From contig NC_083597.1 in the NCBI RefSeq assembly GCF_020882245.1, positions 38,666,652-38,730,651 on the forward strand: 64,000 bases of DNA, in the 5' to 3' direction. The notes under the pieces are model-generated. The model was not told where the DNA came from. It saw nothing but the letters and a program-made list of their open reading frames with translations, and did not search any database. Both the position numbers and the translations under genes were made by a program. This document shows, piece by piece, positions 55,201 through 64,000 of this stretch; position 1 is the first letter of the stretch, and every line of letters begins with the position of its first letter. This DNA is from Rhopalosiphum padi (lineage: Eukaryota > Arthropoda > Insecta > Hemiptera > Aphididae).

Positions 55201-58200
55201 GCAAGGAGAATTTATAAATCATAATAATTTTGTTGTTTTTAATGTATATATTTTTTTAAGAAATTCAGTAAATTTTACGAATACAGTTACAATAAATATT
55301 GATATAAAATCGAGAATAATCTGTTATAATTTAAGATTCCGAGTGAAATGATTTCCACTATGCTGGTTTTTTTATTATCTTTTTTGAGAAACACTTTTTA
55401 AGTTCGAAGTTTCAATGACTCCCCTTTATACGTAAACGAGAAATCTTATCTAGATGGTCCTTTGAAGAGGTAATTTTTCGATTTTCTTAGTCATTGCTCT
55501 AAGCGTAAAGAAAAACCATTACTAACAATGAATGGGAGGATTTAGCCATATAGGAGTTGTAACCTTTCTCCAAATGTTTTATTATTTTTTTTTTTTAATT
55601 AAAATAAATTACCAATTTTTGAGCTATGCAACACAATAAATGAAAACTATTAGTATCTGCTGTATGATAATACAGTTATTATATATGGTTAACAATACGT
55701 CATATACTTTGATGCGCTATTAATATGGAAGTATTATAATTTAAATATTATTGTACTACGCAAAGCCGCGGATATGACTATTATAGTAGATAGAACTAAT
55801 GGTCTATAGCCTGATAGATGATGACGAATTGAAAAATAAAATGTAGATGTCACAACCGTCTTATAGGTTTTAAGATTTATGTGAATAAAATTATTTGAAT
55901 CAAAATTCGAATAATCTAAAACTATTTTTTAGTTGCAATAAAAAAACTAACTTACTTTATATTATGTTATAAATGTGTATAAAAAATTTAAGCAAGTTAA
56001 TCAATTGTTTTTTTTTTACTTTTATAAGTTTTTTTTATTTCATACGGTTTTTTCTTCTAGTCATTACTTATCTAGTTATCTCTTACCTATCGTGCTATTA
56101 TTATTATAGATTATATCTTTTAAATAATAATAAAAAATAAATAAAGTTTAAAACCAATATAATAGATTTTAATATAATAAAATTATAATTATAATTATTT
56201 TAAATTTGTCATTTTCTAACCAACAATTACAATGCAAATTATTTTTTAACTTAATCAAATATTTTAAATCCGTAAATAGTAGGTAGTGATTTTATCTTAG
56301 ATATTTGAAATATCTTTCCAAAGAAATATAATATTAAAATACTTTTAATATTAAATTTCAATATCTTTGTATAAAATAAAAACGTCAGGTATCAGTGCAT
56401 CCAAATTTAAAAGTAACTTTTTAAATAAATAACAAAAATAAGAAATTTCTTCAGTATTAATACTAAATTATATACCTACGTTAGAAATTTTACTTTAATT
56501 TTTTTTTTTATTATTTATATAATTGTCTTTCGGTAAAAATTAACGTGAAAATGAATAATTTACCTACTTAAAAATACCAACGACAGTATTTCCAATACGC
56601 ATTACGCAACACACAGCGAGATAGATGAATGCGAAACTTTTAGTGCATTAATTAATCCAATTGAATATTGATTGTTAATGGAAACATAGATACAAAGTAA
56701 GTACATGACTCAAAACGAAAATAACTAGATACGTGAACAGTCGGGCTAATGTATTTTTCGCTGCGTTCAGAATCTAAAATCGATGATTATAATAATATTA
56801 GTGACAGCAATATTCACAACCAAACTGTATCTGTTCATCACCAGGTGCAACAGGTATACACCTACTTGCTGCTATTAAAGTAGGCGATTTGTCACCCATA
56901 ATATATTGTGTTATTATTGGAAAACGGTTGGGTTTGATGAATTTGTTCGGGTAACGAGAATAATAGCAATAATATAATGGCAATCGTTTTTGGGGCACAC
57001 ATCAGTGGTTCCATTGTTTTTGGTTGTTCTTCGACATCGTAGAACAATTAACTGCACCCTGTGATTTGTTGATGCAATTACGTACAATATGTTCGATGGA
57101 ATTATGGGTGAAACCATTAGTTTTAACAGTTCCATACACCATACAAATTGATTTCGTCGTCTGGTTAATTATTCAAAATTCATTATAAATATAAAATAAA
57201 TCATGTCTAGCTGCGGCAAAAAATTGAAATTTCAAAAATTTAACAAAATTTAAACACTAGTATTTTTTTTTACTTGCCTAGGTTAGGTTTTACCGTTTTT
57301 TTATCGTGTGGTTTTATTAACACGAAAATCAGTAAACATCTTTAATTTAAAAGCTTGTTAAGCCTTTACGCATGCAAGAATAATGTTTGTTACGTGTAGA
57401 TGTCTAAGCCTGAAATTTAAATGCATGCATTGATGCTATACAATGATTAAATATTTTATCGTTAAATATATAATATTCATAATATTATACATAGATTGAA
57501 ATAATAACCGCTCATTAGCAGATAAAATTAATTACTGTTAGAATTTATAGGTTAGAACGTTTTGAAATTTTAGTGTCAAAAAAGTATCTCTGACAAAACA
57601 CGATAAATATTGTTACCTATAGATAGAGTATAGATTTGATTTTACGTGAATATATTATTTTAATAGATATTAAAACTAGCGATGGTTAACGCGAACTTGT
57701 GCTTTAAGTGTAACGCACCTTGTAAAACGAAAACAACAAGACGATAAGGATTTGGTGTTCTGTGTAAAATACGATTGAGGACAGAATTTTTGATAACACG
57801 ATTGAGAACGCTTGATTTTTATTTTTTTTTTCAACGTTTCCAAGCTTAATAACTGTTGTCAAACTGTAATTTGAGTACGATAATGTATTGATGTTTATCG
57901 GACTTTTATCGGATTAACCGGATGTATTAGTAACTTAGATACTAGATGCGATATGATATACCGTAACTCATTTGTCATTAATATGTCATATTTATTACTT
58001 TTGTATACATATATATTACATATCTTACATTTTTTTTAAGCATAATATATATTACATATTTTTATAAGTTCATAATTATTACTTATTAGGTATAATCATG
58101 GAGACCGTTCCAAATATTATTATTTATTAGATGACAGGTACCCCCATATATTTGTATGAAATTATTATAATCATTGACTTTTTTTAAGAATATTTATTAA

Positions 58201-60766
58201 TGTTTATATTACTGAATCGTTTAATATCCAAATAAATGATATGGCAACGTTGCACATAAATTCGTTCGATAGCCGGTATTCTCTTATTAATTAATTTTTA
58301 TTTTATTTACAAATTCCTTAAACGAAATTTACCTATAAATTGCTTTCGATTACTTCAATTTATTGTCCCGAGCTTCCGGCTACATTATTAATAAAATCTA
58401 TCTCATGCTGAGAATGAAACAGACATCTCATGAATATGTTCAATGCTTACAATAAATTTCGTATACCAAGTTTCCCCGATAACGCATGTTTGTAATAAAC
58501 TGAGGAAAATCTGTTTCATAACTCCGACACAGAAAATAACAATATATTGACATGCAATCACTGATGCTGGGCCTGGGTTGATAACGTCTGACGTGTGATT
58601 AATGTCCAAAAATAACAGACCGAAGAAAAACTAGATAATAATAACGTTTACAAAACTTTCAACTGTCAAGACGAAATGTATATACATTTATTGGAAGAAA
58701 ATAATTCACAGCTATTATATTTGACAAAGCATTGCAATCATTGTACGGTTACCAACATTTTTTTATTGGTTTTCAATACATTTAGCAATGAATCTAATTG
58801 GAATAATGATATAAAACGGATGTAGATTGGTTCTATATTAAAAGCGGTTATAAAATGATAATTTAAAATTTACGAAGACAGTGTATTTATAATCAATAAA
58901 TTATATAATATTATGGAATTGTTGTAGTTGTATTAAGTGTTTAGAATATAAATTGCATATAAATTAATTTTGAAAAAAAAAATACTGAAAAAATCGTATA
59001 GCTGTACAACAGATTTTGAGTATAAGAGTGTAGTACCTGTACCTACTACCTTGTCAAAGTGGATCACCGAATTTGATGTGTTAAATATAAATTCTATGAC
59101 TAAATGCTTATGTAGGATAAACTATTTTGAGCGAAAACGGAATTTATTAGTTATATTATAATATGTTGAACTAATTCGACTGAAACATCGCATACATTAT
59201 ATATTATAATAATGGTTATAATATTGTTTTAATATAGTTAAATGATTGATTCACCCACCATGCCCACCCACCCTAATTATTCATTTATAATATTGAATTT
59301 ATTCAAATTATTGAAATTTTTGTAACTATGTGAGGTGTGTGTTGTGGCAAAAGTAGACAATAGAAGGTTGTCAAACTTTGAAAAACAAAAGTATGTATAT
59401 CTTCACTGAACATGCTTTAAGTATTACAATAAATCTCAAAAAATTAAATACATGATGTTAAATATATATTTATTATTTAAAAATTTAAATTTTAAATAAC
59501 TGCATTATTAAAGACGAAAAAGTATGTGAGCATGTTTGACGAATCATATTGTGTATTATAATATTTTAGAAATATAATTCTGTATAGAAAATAATAATAA
59601 GCGCAATGGAGAAAAGACTTAATGATTATTTTCTTAAGTAAAACATAGTAACTAAAATTGTTAATTTGTATTTAAGTGTCAAAATTTAATCTTAAAACGA
59701 AAAATCATAGCTAAAAGTCGTATAACTGCTAAAGGTATAATGTACACCTTATGAAGAATCTGGTATTATATTCTGAAGTTTTTTTTTTTACTGATAAAAA
59801 ATATTTATTGATATTTATAAAATAAAATAAACAAATTCTAAAATTTAAAATGCTTATAAATAGCTCAAAAAGACCTAAAATATTTTGGAAATTACATAAT
59901 GTCTTTATAAATTTAATCAAAATATCAAACAACTACGGTTATTTATATTTGAACTAAAACAAATTAACAAAATCGATTTTCTTAAAAACTGATAATACTT
60001 AAATATTCGTATTTTGTGGTTTTGTCATAATTTTTTTTCAATTATATTGTTGAATAGTATAATGGAAATTTTTTACTTTGTTAAAACGTATACCAACTGG
60101 TAAATAGATACAATTCGCTAACAGGAACTTTCAAGTTGAAACTTTCAAAGCATTTTTACTACTCCAAAAGGTTATGACAGGTATAAAAATAAAAAATAAA
60201 ACACTCATTCCTGTAAAATCAATAAATTCATAACTCCGTTCAGAGTTTAAAATAACTATTTAATAATCATTCAAAACAGTACCATAGATTCAGAATTCAT
60301 TGGAATTTATGAATCGTTATAAAATGAATTAATAATTATTATTTAATAGGATTCTTATAGGTTATCAACCTAAATCATAAGGTAATATATGTAATAAATC
60401 GAGTATGATATTTAAAGGCAAAGTATTGTTTTGTTTCTGTTGTCTATACATTATCCAATCTGCCATAATACTTTTACAACATATTATACAATAGTTGGTG
60501 TATATAAAAAAAATACACATTGACGAATACATAATAACAATAATAATTAACAATTTATTATTTTTATGTTTAATAATATTATATTTAGTATAATATATTA
60601 TTATGTTTTTTTTTTTTTTTAGAAAATTGAAGTGCCATTTTTGGAAGCAGTAAAAACTACATTAGGTGATCGGTTCACAGAAAACATCGAAACAATATAT
60701 AAAATCACCATTAAACTCATCATAGAGACATTAATCAAAGGATATACGGAAGCCGCTGGGCCATGA
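28087..60766 (+). CDS. acylated globin X-like globin, 194 aa, three exons (join 28087-28295, 50856-51087, 60623-60766)
   Basis: Haem protein expected to bind O2 or other small ligands at a cell membrane. Seen: spliced length 194 residues. MGC at the start places Gly2 for N-myristoylation and Cys3 for palmitoylation, and Cys3 is the only cysteine in the protein. A Gly/Pro-rich extension precedes the globin fold (about 41-192). Landmarks: Trp53 (A12), Lys70 (B12), Phe82 (CD1), Phe85 (CD4), His103 (E7) and His135 (F8) in VGATHK. The E7-F8 distance of 32 equals that of neuroglobin and cytoglobin, not the 29 of myoglobin. Introns fall exactly at B12.2 (phase 2) and G7.0 (phase 0), the ancestral globin positions. 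Position C2, usually Pro, is Gln76. Known: N-terminally acylated globin X-type proteins occur in arthropods and fish, and His at both E7 and F8 usually means hexacoordinate haem. Inferred: this is such a protein, probably redox, signalling or lipid-protective rather than O2 transport. Alternative: another insect globin lineage. Confidence 0.92.
28364..28723 (-). pseudogene. mariner-like transposase C-terminal relic with terminal end
   Basis: On the minus strand, 28702-28679 encodes SPDLTPCD, the signature around the third catalytic Asp of a Tc1/mariner-superfamily transposase group common in insects (usual form SPDLTPCDFFLWG). It is followed by remnants of VYxPP (TVYIPQ) and, after a stop and frame change, by a C-terminal stretch ending QLNVVRVTEGSHYIG (family form YRLDVCRVTxGxHIEH). 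Beyond the protein end, 28364 begins TACGAGGGTGTTCAAATAGT, a plausible mariner-type terminal inverted repeat in the right place. The N-terminal two thirds and the other end are missing. It lies only 70 bp after the exon 1 donor. Confidence 0.7.
30467..30951. mobile_element. 485-bp MITE-like element with ACNGGGTG inverted ends
   Basis: The left end TATACTGGGTGATTATTTTA and the reverse complement of the right end, TATACAGGGTGGTTCTTTTA, agree at 24 of the first 30 bases. The interior is noncoding, with a GC-rich centre (about 30635-30670). TA-rich flanks hide any target-site duplication. Elements with ACAGGGTG ends are frequent in aphids, from memory. Size and lack of coding point to a nonautonomous DNA transposon. 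Confidence 0.65.
34785..34812. repeat. TA dinucleotide microsatellite
   Basis: About thirteen TA units. Similar TA tracts lie near 41638-41662 and 45929-45951 in the same intron. Confidence 0.85.
36690..36985 (-). pseudogene. decayed non-LTR retrotransposon C-terminal region
   Basis: On the minus strand, LGCPHCEK is followed about 20 residues later by TTEHILCNL and then KKKHREELF. This is the Cys-x2-Cys ... ET-EHIL-x-C ... R-ELF pattern found at the C terminus of many non-LTR retrotransposon polyproteins. The frame runs about 70 codons without a stop, from after a TAG at about 36922 to near 36700, where it enters a poly-A run and frame is lost. The sequence from 36240 to 36560 may be its 3' tail but is not recognisable. 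A dead copy in the globin intron. Confidence 0.55.
46482..46537 (+). repeat. compound TC and AC microsatellite
   Basis: About twelve TC units followed by about twelve AC units, with two small interruptions. It creates a spurious minus-strand frame of alternating Cys-Val and Arg-Glu. Confidence 0.9.
50856..51087 (+). CDS. globin exon 2 (helices B end to F/G, haem pocket)
   Basis: It encodes the last base of codon 70 and residues 71-147. It starts LFEEHQELLQLFTKF, where Phe82 is CD1, 12 residues after the intron codon as in myoglobin. MELAEH ends in His103 (E7), 21 residues after CD1 as in myoglobin. VGATHK contains His135 (F8). The acceptor is TACAG|G and the donor TGG|GTAAGG. Reading past the donor gives a false extension to 51123, and the ATG at 50938 is internal. 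The exon carries both haem histidines. Confidence 0.93.
53390..54050 (-). other. unidentified less AT-rich block with 130-codon minus-strand frame
   Basis: The block differs from its AT-rich surroundings. On the minus strand, 54018-53626 is open for 130 codons and contains RGWWRIHSARME and NRCDRCGLSQSD with a Cys-x2-Cys pair. This is loosely like the C-terminal part of retrotransposon proteins, but no domain is convincing. It may be an old mobile-element fragment. Confidence 0.25.
55325..55560 (+). repeat. possible dispersed repeat copy
   Basis: TTTAAGATTCCGAGTGAAAT resembles the family end TTTTAGATTCTGAGC. Further on, 55530-55550 has a GGGAGGATTTAGCC block that I associate with the same aphid family. 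No second internal copy confirms the latter. Confidence 0.3.
56755..56785 (-). repeat. terminus of dispersed aphid-type repeat
   Basis: On the minus strand it reads CGATTTTAGATTCTGAACGC, close to the ends near 8583 and 60255. It borders the decayed coding block at 56795-57165, so the two may belong to one element. Confidence 0.45.
56795..57165 (-). pseudogene. decayed unidentified coding block, antisense in intron 2
   Basis: In one minus-strand frame about 120 codons run from near 57160 to a TAA at about 56795 with a single internal TGA, at about 57000. Recognisable stretches include VYGTVKTNGFTHNSIEHI before the stop and CVPQKRLPLYYCYYSRYPNK after it. Codon use is less AT-rich than the surroundings, and one stop in this span is unusual for this intron. 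I do not recognise the protein. A transposon-derived fragment next to a repeat end is the likeliest reading. Two overlapping ATG frames on the same strand are partial views of it. Confidence 0.35.
58995..59160 (+). repeat. fragment of dispersed aphid-type repeat (copy C)
   Basis: GCTGTACAACAGATTTTGAG, then GAATTTGATGTGTTAAATAT and a TCTATGAC block follow the order seen at 22125-22230. With the terminal block at 60100-60255 it may delimit one element of about 1.26 kb. Confidence 0.45.
60100..60257 (+). repeat. terminal part of dispersed aphid-type repeat
   Basis: It carries AAAGCATTTTTACTACTCCA, GTAAAATCAATAAATTCATA and CTCCGTTCAGAGTTTAAAAT, matching 8480-8583 in block order. It lies 0.37 kb before globin exon 3. 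Confidence 0.5.
60623..60766 (+). CDS. globin exon 3 (helices G and H, stop)
   Basis: It encodes residues 148-194 and the TGA stop, starting KIEVPFLEAV and ending YTEAAGP. LGDRFT matches the LGPAFT of neuroglobin between helices G and H. From Phe165 to the C terminus is 29 residues, close to the 30 of myoglobin, so there is no C-terminal extension. The exon is too short to appear as a long ORF but fits exon 2 in phase and alignment. Confidence 0.92.
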   Translation, partial: KIEVPFLEAVKTTLGDRFTENIETIYKITIKLIIETLIKGYTEAAGP

Positions 60767-61050
60767 AAAAAGAACCACACAGGAGCTTAATGAAATCGCA
60801 AATTTCATATCATTACAAATGTTCAAGTGACCGAACGTAACAATATTATATTCCATTGTCAAATAATAAGTTTTAATATGTCATTTGGAAATTAAATTTA
60901 AAAAAAAATAAATAAATAAACGATGAGCTCAAATTTAATTAACTGAGCGCAATTTGTATTAATGTCATAATGTCAATTTGATTATCAACGTGTACCTATA
61001 CATATAATGAAATCATATTTATATAATTATAAACATATAAATAAAAATGT
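60767..61050 (+). terminator. globin 3' UTR with poly(A) signals
   Basis: After the stop, AATAAA occurs at 60907-60912, 60911-60916 and 60915-60920, and again at 61040-61045. Which one is used cannot be told. The next gene begins at or before 61279, so the transcript probably ends in this interval. Confidence 0.55.
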
Positions 61051-61278
61051 GTAATTATTGTTATTGATTGTTAATTGGCTATTATTATTTATTACTTATA
61101 TTAAATCAACGTTGTATACATACTGTATGTTATATAGTGACGAGACTAGTTATATATATATATTATTTGTATGTGTATATACATATATATATATTAGATA
61201 AACAATATGATTTCGATTTGAATTGTTTTTGTTTATTTATTTTTTGATTATTTGCGTTTAGAAAGTAATTATCTTATT

Positions 61279-61330
61279 ATGGCTTTACTGCAGCAGTCGT
61301 TACGCGAACGTTTGGTTGCATTTGTTTCAA
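61279..61330 (+). CDS. exon 1 of the 77-aa gene
   Basis: It encodes residues 1-17 and the first base of codon 18 (Asn). Donor GTGAGT at 61331. Any 5' UTR exon is undefined. Confidence 0.6.
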
Positions 61331-61801
61331 GTGAGTTATATTACATTAATTGTGTGTCGTATAATAGTACGTTTAGTCCGTGCGTAGTAGGTACATGTTA
61401 TTAACAAAGTACAATTATGATTCATAAGTCATATAACCATAAGATATTATTGGGAATAGCAATAAATAACTGATAATTATTACATTCGATGTTAGAAACA
61501 CACATATCCGTATATACACATATTATTTTGAGTACTATATATACTTTCATAAAAGGTTTCCCGTTTCTTTTGCCCCTTGTTATATTTTTAACAAAGTATA
61601 GTTTGTCCGGAAACTTTAGATGGCGACCAAAGTGTGTACAAACGGATTGTTGACCAGTTGGAAGATCTACAGCGGTTTCACCAAGAGTTGATACGAACAG
61701 CAGAAAGTGGCGTCAGCGAAGACCCTAAAACGTTCGAAAGTAAACAAAAGGGTATTTTAACAATGTCAACAGGAAAAGGTCCTTCGACCACACCCCAGTA
61801 G
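61279..61801 (+). CDS. small two-exon protein of unknown function, 77 aa (join 61279-61330, 61620-61801)
   Basis: Not recognised. Exon 1 (17 codons plus one base) starts at an ATG with A at -3 and G at +4 and reads MALLQQSLRERLVAFVS. It ends at a good donor, A|GTGAGT. The 289-bp intron has a normal insect size and ends CTTTAG. Exon 2 continues in frame GDQSVYKRIVDQLEDLQ ... RFHQELIRTAESG to TAG at 61799. Residues 1-48 are Leu, Gln and Glu-rich and likely form two amphipathic helices. The tail is polar (STGKGPSTTPQ). Codon use is less AT-rich than the flanks. No signal peptide, membrane segment or Cys is present. An alternative donor at 61740 (GAAA|GTAAAC) could lead to further exons, making the last 20 residues intron read-through. 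Poly(A) signals at 61946-61955 and 62033-62038 support a short gene. It lies 0.5 kb from the globin on the same strand. Confidence 0.6.
61620..61801 (+). CDS. exon 2 of the 77-aa gene
   Basis: It completes codon 18 and encodes residues 19-77. It starts after CTTTAG at 61619. The ATG at 61620 is in another frame and is not a start. Stop TAG at 61799-61801. Confidence 0.6.
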
Positions 61802-62040
61802 CCGCAGGACCTTATAGCCTCATTAATTTCCCCTCGAGATCCCCACCGCCGGTGACCAATTTTTCAAACTTTCCTTGTTGGGATGAAATGCATTTCCAAA
61901 GACTTGACATAACTACCCGTCTACCCCGAAAAAAAACCCTAAAAAAATAAATAAAAACGAAGCCTATAATATTCTCTGTGTGACAATGATAAATCATGAA
62001 TGCCACATAAAGTTAAAAAAATATCTTGGATAAATAAATA
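61802..62040 (+). terminator. 3' UTR and poly(A) signals of the 77-aa gene
   Basis: AATAAA at 61946-61951, 61950-61955 and 62033-62038. The minus-strand frame over this stretch (62006-61812) has no recognisable product. Confidence 0.45.
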
Positions 62041-62147
62041 ACTCTTAGACTGTATATAGGGTGATAATTGTTTTTAACATAATGTTTGTAATATTTCTTT
62101 GTGTTATCGTATTCATCGTCAATTAATGCATAATTTGAATAAACGAA

Positions 62148-62197
62148 TTATATATGTTACTGCGAATGTCCGCAATTGGTGAGTGCTGACAGTCACC
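62148..62197 (+). repeat. left terminal inverted repeat
   Basis: It pairs with 62840-62889. The two differ only at positions 16 (C versus T) and 45 (G versus A) of the arm. Confidence 0.88.
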
Positions 62198-62839
62198 GGT
62201 TAATGTCGTCATACACCAAAGTTATTGGTGAATGTTGGCATATTGATTAAATTTGTACTGTTTGTAAACATTTACTAGCGAATGTTGAAATTTATATGAA
62301 GATATTGGTGAATGTTGGTAATGCCGATATTATTTAATCTAATCTTATCTAAAATTCTAGTGCCTACCTACACAAGATGTAATTGCAAAACAAAGTGCAC
62401 CACAAAATTATGGTTGTAGAAATGATGGCATTTTATGCAGTTCAAAATTTCATGACAGTTTGTCGTGTTGCAATAAGTAGAACATTTTTCGCCGTTGTTT
62501 TAAAATAATAATTTTCGTATGGCAAAATAATCATAATTTAAATTAATAATATAGGTATAATATTGTTCAATAATAATAATCATAATTAATAAAAGTAATT
62601 GTTAATATTTATAACTAAACATATAATTTCAATTTTATATTATTGTCTATACTCTATAGTACTATACTACAATAGTATGTGTGAATACATAACTTATGTC
62701 AACATTAACCAAAACCGTGTTGTATATGTCAACATTAACCAAAATCCTAATGTAAATGTCAACATTCACTAGTAAATATCTATATTATTTTAATTTTTCA
62801 ACATTCACTAATTTAGTAGGTGTATGTCGACATTCACTA

Positions 62840-62889
62840 GGTGATTGTCAGCACTCACCAATTGCGGACATTCACAGTAACATATATAA
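62840..62889 (-). repeat. right terminal inverted repeat
   Basis: Reverse complement of 62148-62197 with two mismatches. Confidence 0.88.
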
Positions 62890-64000
62890 CAATCATATTT
62901 TTTTATCATTATGGATGTTAGGTATTAACACAGAACAACTGTTTTTGTTCTTTGGTATTACTTGATATTATAAATTGCAGTGTTATTCATTTAAATTTCC
63001 GAAACCCCGAAGGACAGAGCCAATCTTAATATTTGTGCGTATAAATATGGAATATTGAAAAAATAATTTATTGTTTATACTTTATAGGCATATTAATATA
63101 GAAAAACTGTATTAAACATTCGAAGGGTATCTTTTGCGTGCCACTATCCTACTAATATCCAAACAATAAAACCCTTATAAATAACAAATTATTAGTTTAA
63201 TATTAAACTCGTATAACTTATCATTTTCAGAAAAATATGCTACCTACTTTGGGGTATAAAATTGAAAATAGGGGTTATATTAAAAACAAAAACCTGAGGT
63301 GCACCAAAGCGCACAAAAAATGTCATCGTTAATTAAAATTGTATTTTCGCGTAATTAAATTGCTCTGGATCAAAGTAAAAAATTTAAAAACTTGAAAAAT
63401 CATTAATAATAATACTATTTTGTTTTTTGTTTTAAGATATAATCATGTTATACCTAATGCTACACCAATGCGAAATATTGCAAAGTTATAAGTAACAAAA
63501 ATCAAAAATAATAGTAACATTTTGGTTAGTTATTCACGATTGAATTCTTTACTATATCATAAATCTTAAACTGTAGTGGACGAATTAAATTAGTTTCTGC
63601 TAAATACTTATTACCTACACTAATATCATACGTCTATATCCATATAAAGTTACCATAGTTACTGCAGCAAACCATTATTTATAGATGAATAAATATGAAA
63701 TAATTAGTTGGATACCCGAAGTAGAAGGGTATATTGACGTACCTAACATAGTTAATTAAATATAAGTGTATTATGATACAAGCTTTCCACCGGGAAGTCT
63801 TAAGTATTTTAAGCTGAAAGCACTACGAATGTCATTATACTCCACATATACATACATACATATATACATACATACATACGCATATACATAGCCAGAAGCA
63901 AAATTTATAACTGAAAATCTATTTGAATTTGTTATTATTTTTATTAATATTAAAAAATAAAATAAGAATTTTAAGATACTTTAATATTTATATTACGTGA
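62890..64000. other. AT-rich DNA, no gene recognised
   Basis: Stops are frequent in all frames. A CATA-type tetranucleotide microsatellite lies at about 63847-63890. The frame 62756-62965 runs out of the inverted-repeat element and is not a gene. Confidence 0.6.
63847..63890 (+). repeat. TACA tetranucleotide microsatellite
   Basis: About ten TACA/TATA-type units with minor variation. Confidence 0.85.

Larger units (their letters stand above)
51088..60622 (+). other. globin intron 2 (9,535 bp, position G7.0)
   Basis: Phase-0 intron from GTAAGG to an acceptor made of about fifteen T and AG. It falls 17 residues before the Phe of LGDRF (Phe165), the same distance as from the myoglobin G7 boundary to Phe123. 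The content is AT-rich, with repeat copies, a TG microsatellite (about 54150-54174) and two poorly understood blocks (53390-54050 and 56795-57165). No nested gene is called. Confidence 0.88.
62148..62889. mobile_element. 742-bp element with 50-bp terminal inverted repeats
   Basis: The first 50 bases (62148-62197) and the reverse complement of the last 50 (62840-62889) agree at 48 positions. The shared end is TTATATATGTTACTG and includes CCGCAATTGGTGAGTGCTGA. Inside each arm a short motif (GTGAATGTTG on the left, CAACATTCAC or CAACATTAAC on the right) recurs three or more times in opposite orientations. The centre (about 62340-62690) is AT-rich and noncoding. This is the structure of a nonautonomous foldback or MITE-type DNA transposon. 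TA-rich ends prevent a sure target-site duplication. The near identity of the arms suggests recent insertion or selection on the ends. Confidence 0.85.

Noticed and set aside
62756..62965. 69-codon + ORF at the right end of the 742-bp element
   Set aside because: It runs across the inverted-repeat boundary and reads repeated subterminal motifs. Not a gene.

Overview
The window is AT-rich, intron-rich animal DNA, most likely from an aphid (Hemiptera). The evidence for that is the base composition, the many microsatellites, decayed transposons of insect type and a dispersed repeat whose ends (TTTTAGATTCTGAGC-like) I recognise from aphid genomes. The species cannot be fixed from the sequence alone. 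Almost all the long six-frame ORFs are chance or low-complexity. The real genes are split into short exons.

The main gene is a globin on the + strand with three coding exons: 28087-28295, 50856-51087 and 60623-60766. Spliced, they encode 194 residues with an N-terminal MGC acylation motif, a 39-residue extension relative to myoglobin, Trp A12, Phe CD1, His E7 (H103) and His F8 (H135). The introns sit exactly at the ancestral globin positions B12.2 (22,560 bp) and G7.0 (9,535 bp). The features fit a membrane-anchored, probably hexacoordinate globin of the globin X type. Its 5' end lies in a GC-rich, CpG-rich block (about 27.1-28.3 kb), the most GC-rich part of the window, with two overlapping upstream ORFs and a long alternating purine-pyrimidine tract.

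About 0.5 kb past the globin stop is a second, small + strand gene: two exons (61279-61330 and 61620-61801) with a 289-bp intron, encoding a 77-residue helical protein that I do not recognise.

Layout: 1-0.8 kb CpG-richer patch, perhaps the edge of a neighbouring gene; 0.8-27 kb intergenic, AT-rich, with a reverse-transcriptase relic (15.3-15.8 kb), a possible hAT end, a possible tRNA-derived SINE and dispersed repeat copies; 27.1-28.3 kb promoter, leader and exon 1; 28.3-50.9 kb intron 1, with a mariner-like transposase relic, a 485-bp inverted-repeat element and a second non-LTR relic; 51.1-60.6 kb intron 2, with dispersed repeats and a decayed antisense coding block; 61.3-61.8 kb small gene; 62.15-62.89 kb a 742-bp element with 50-bp terminal inverted repeats; then AT-rich sequence to the end.

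The globin is the only part of the window to which I can assign a function. I found no CRISPR array, rRNA, convincing tRNA or virus.
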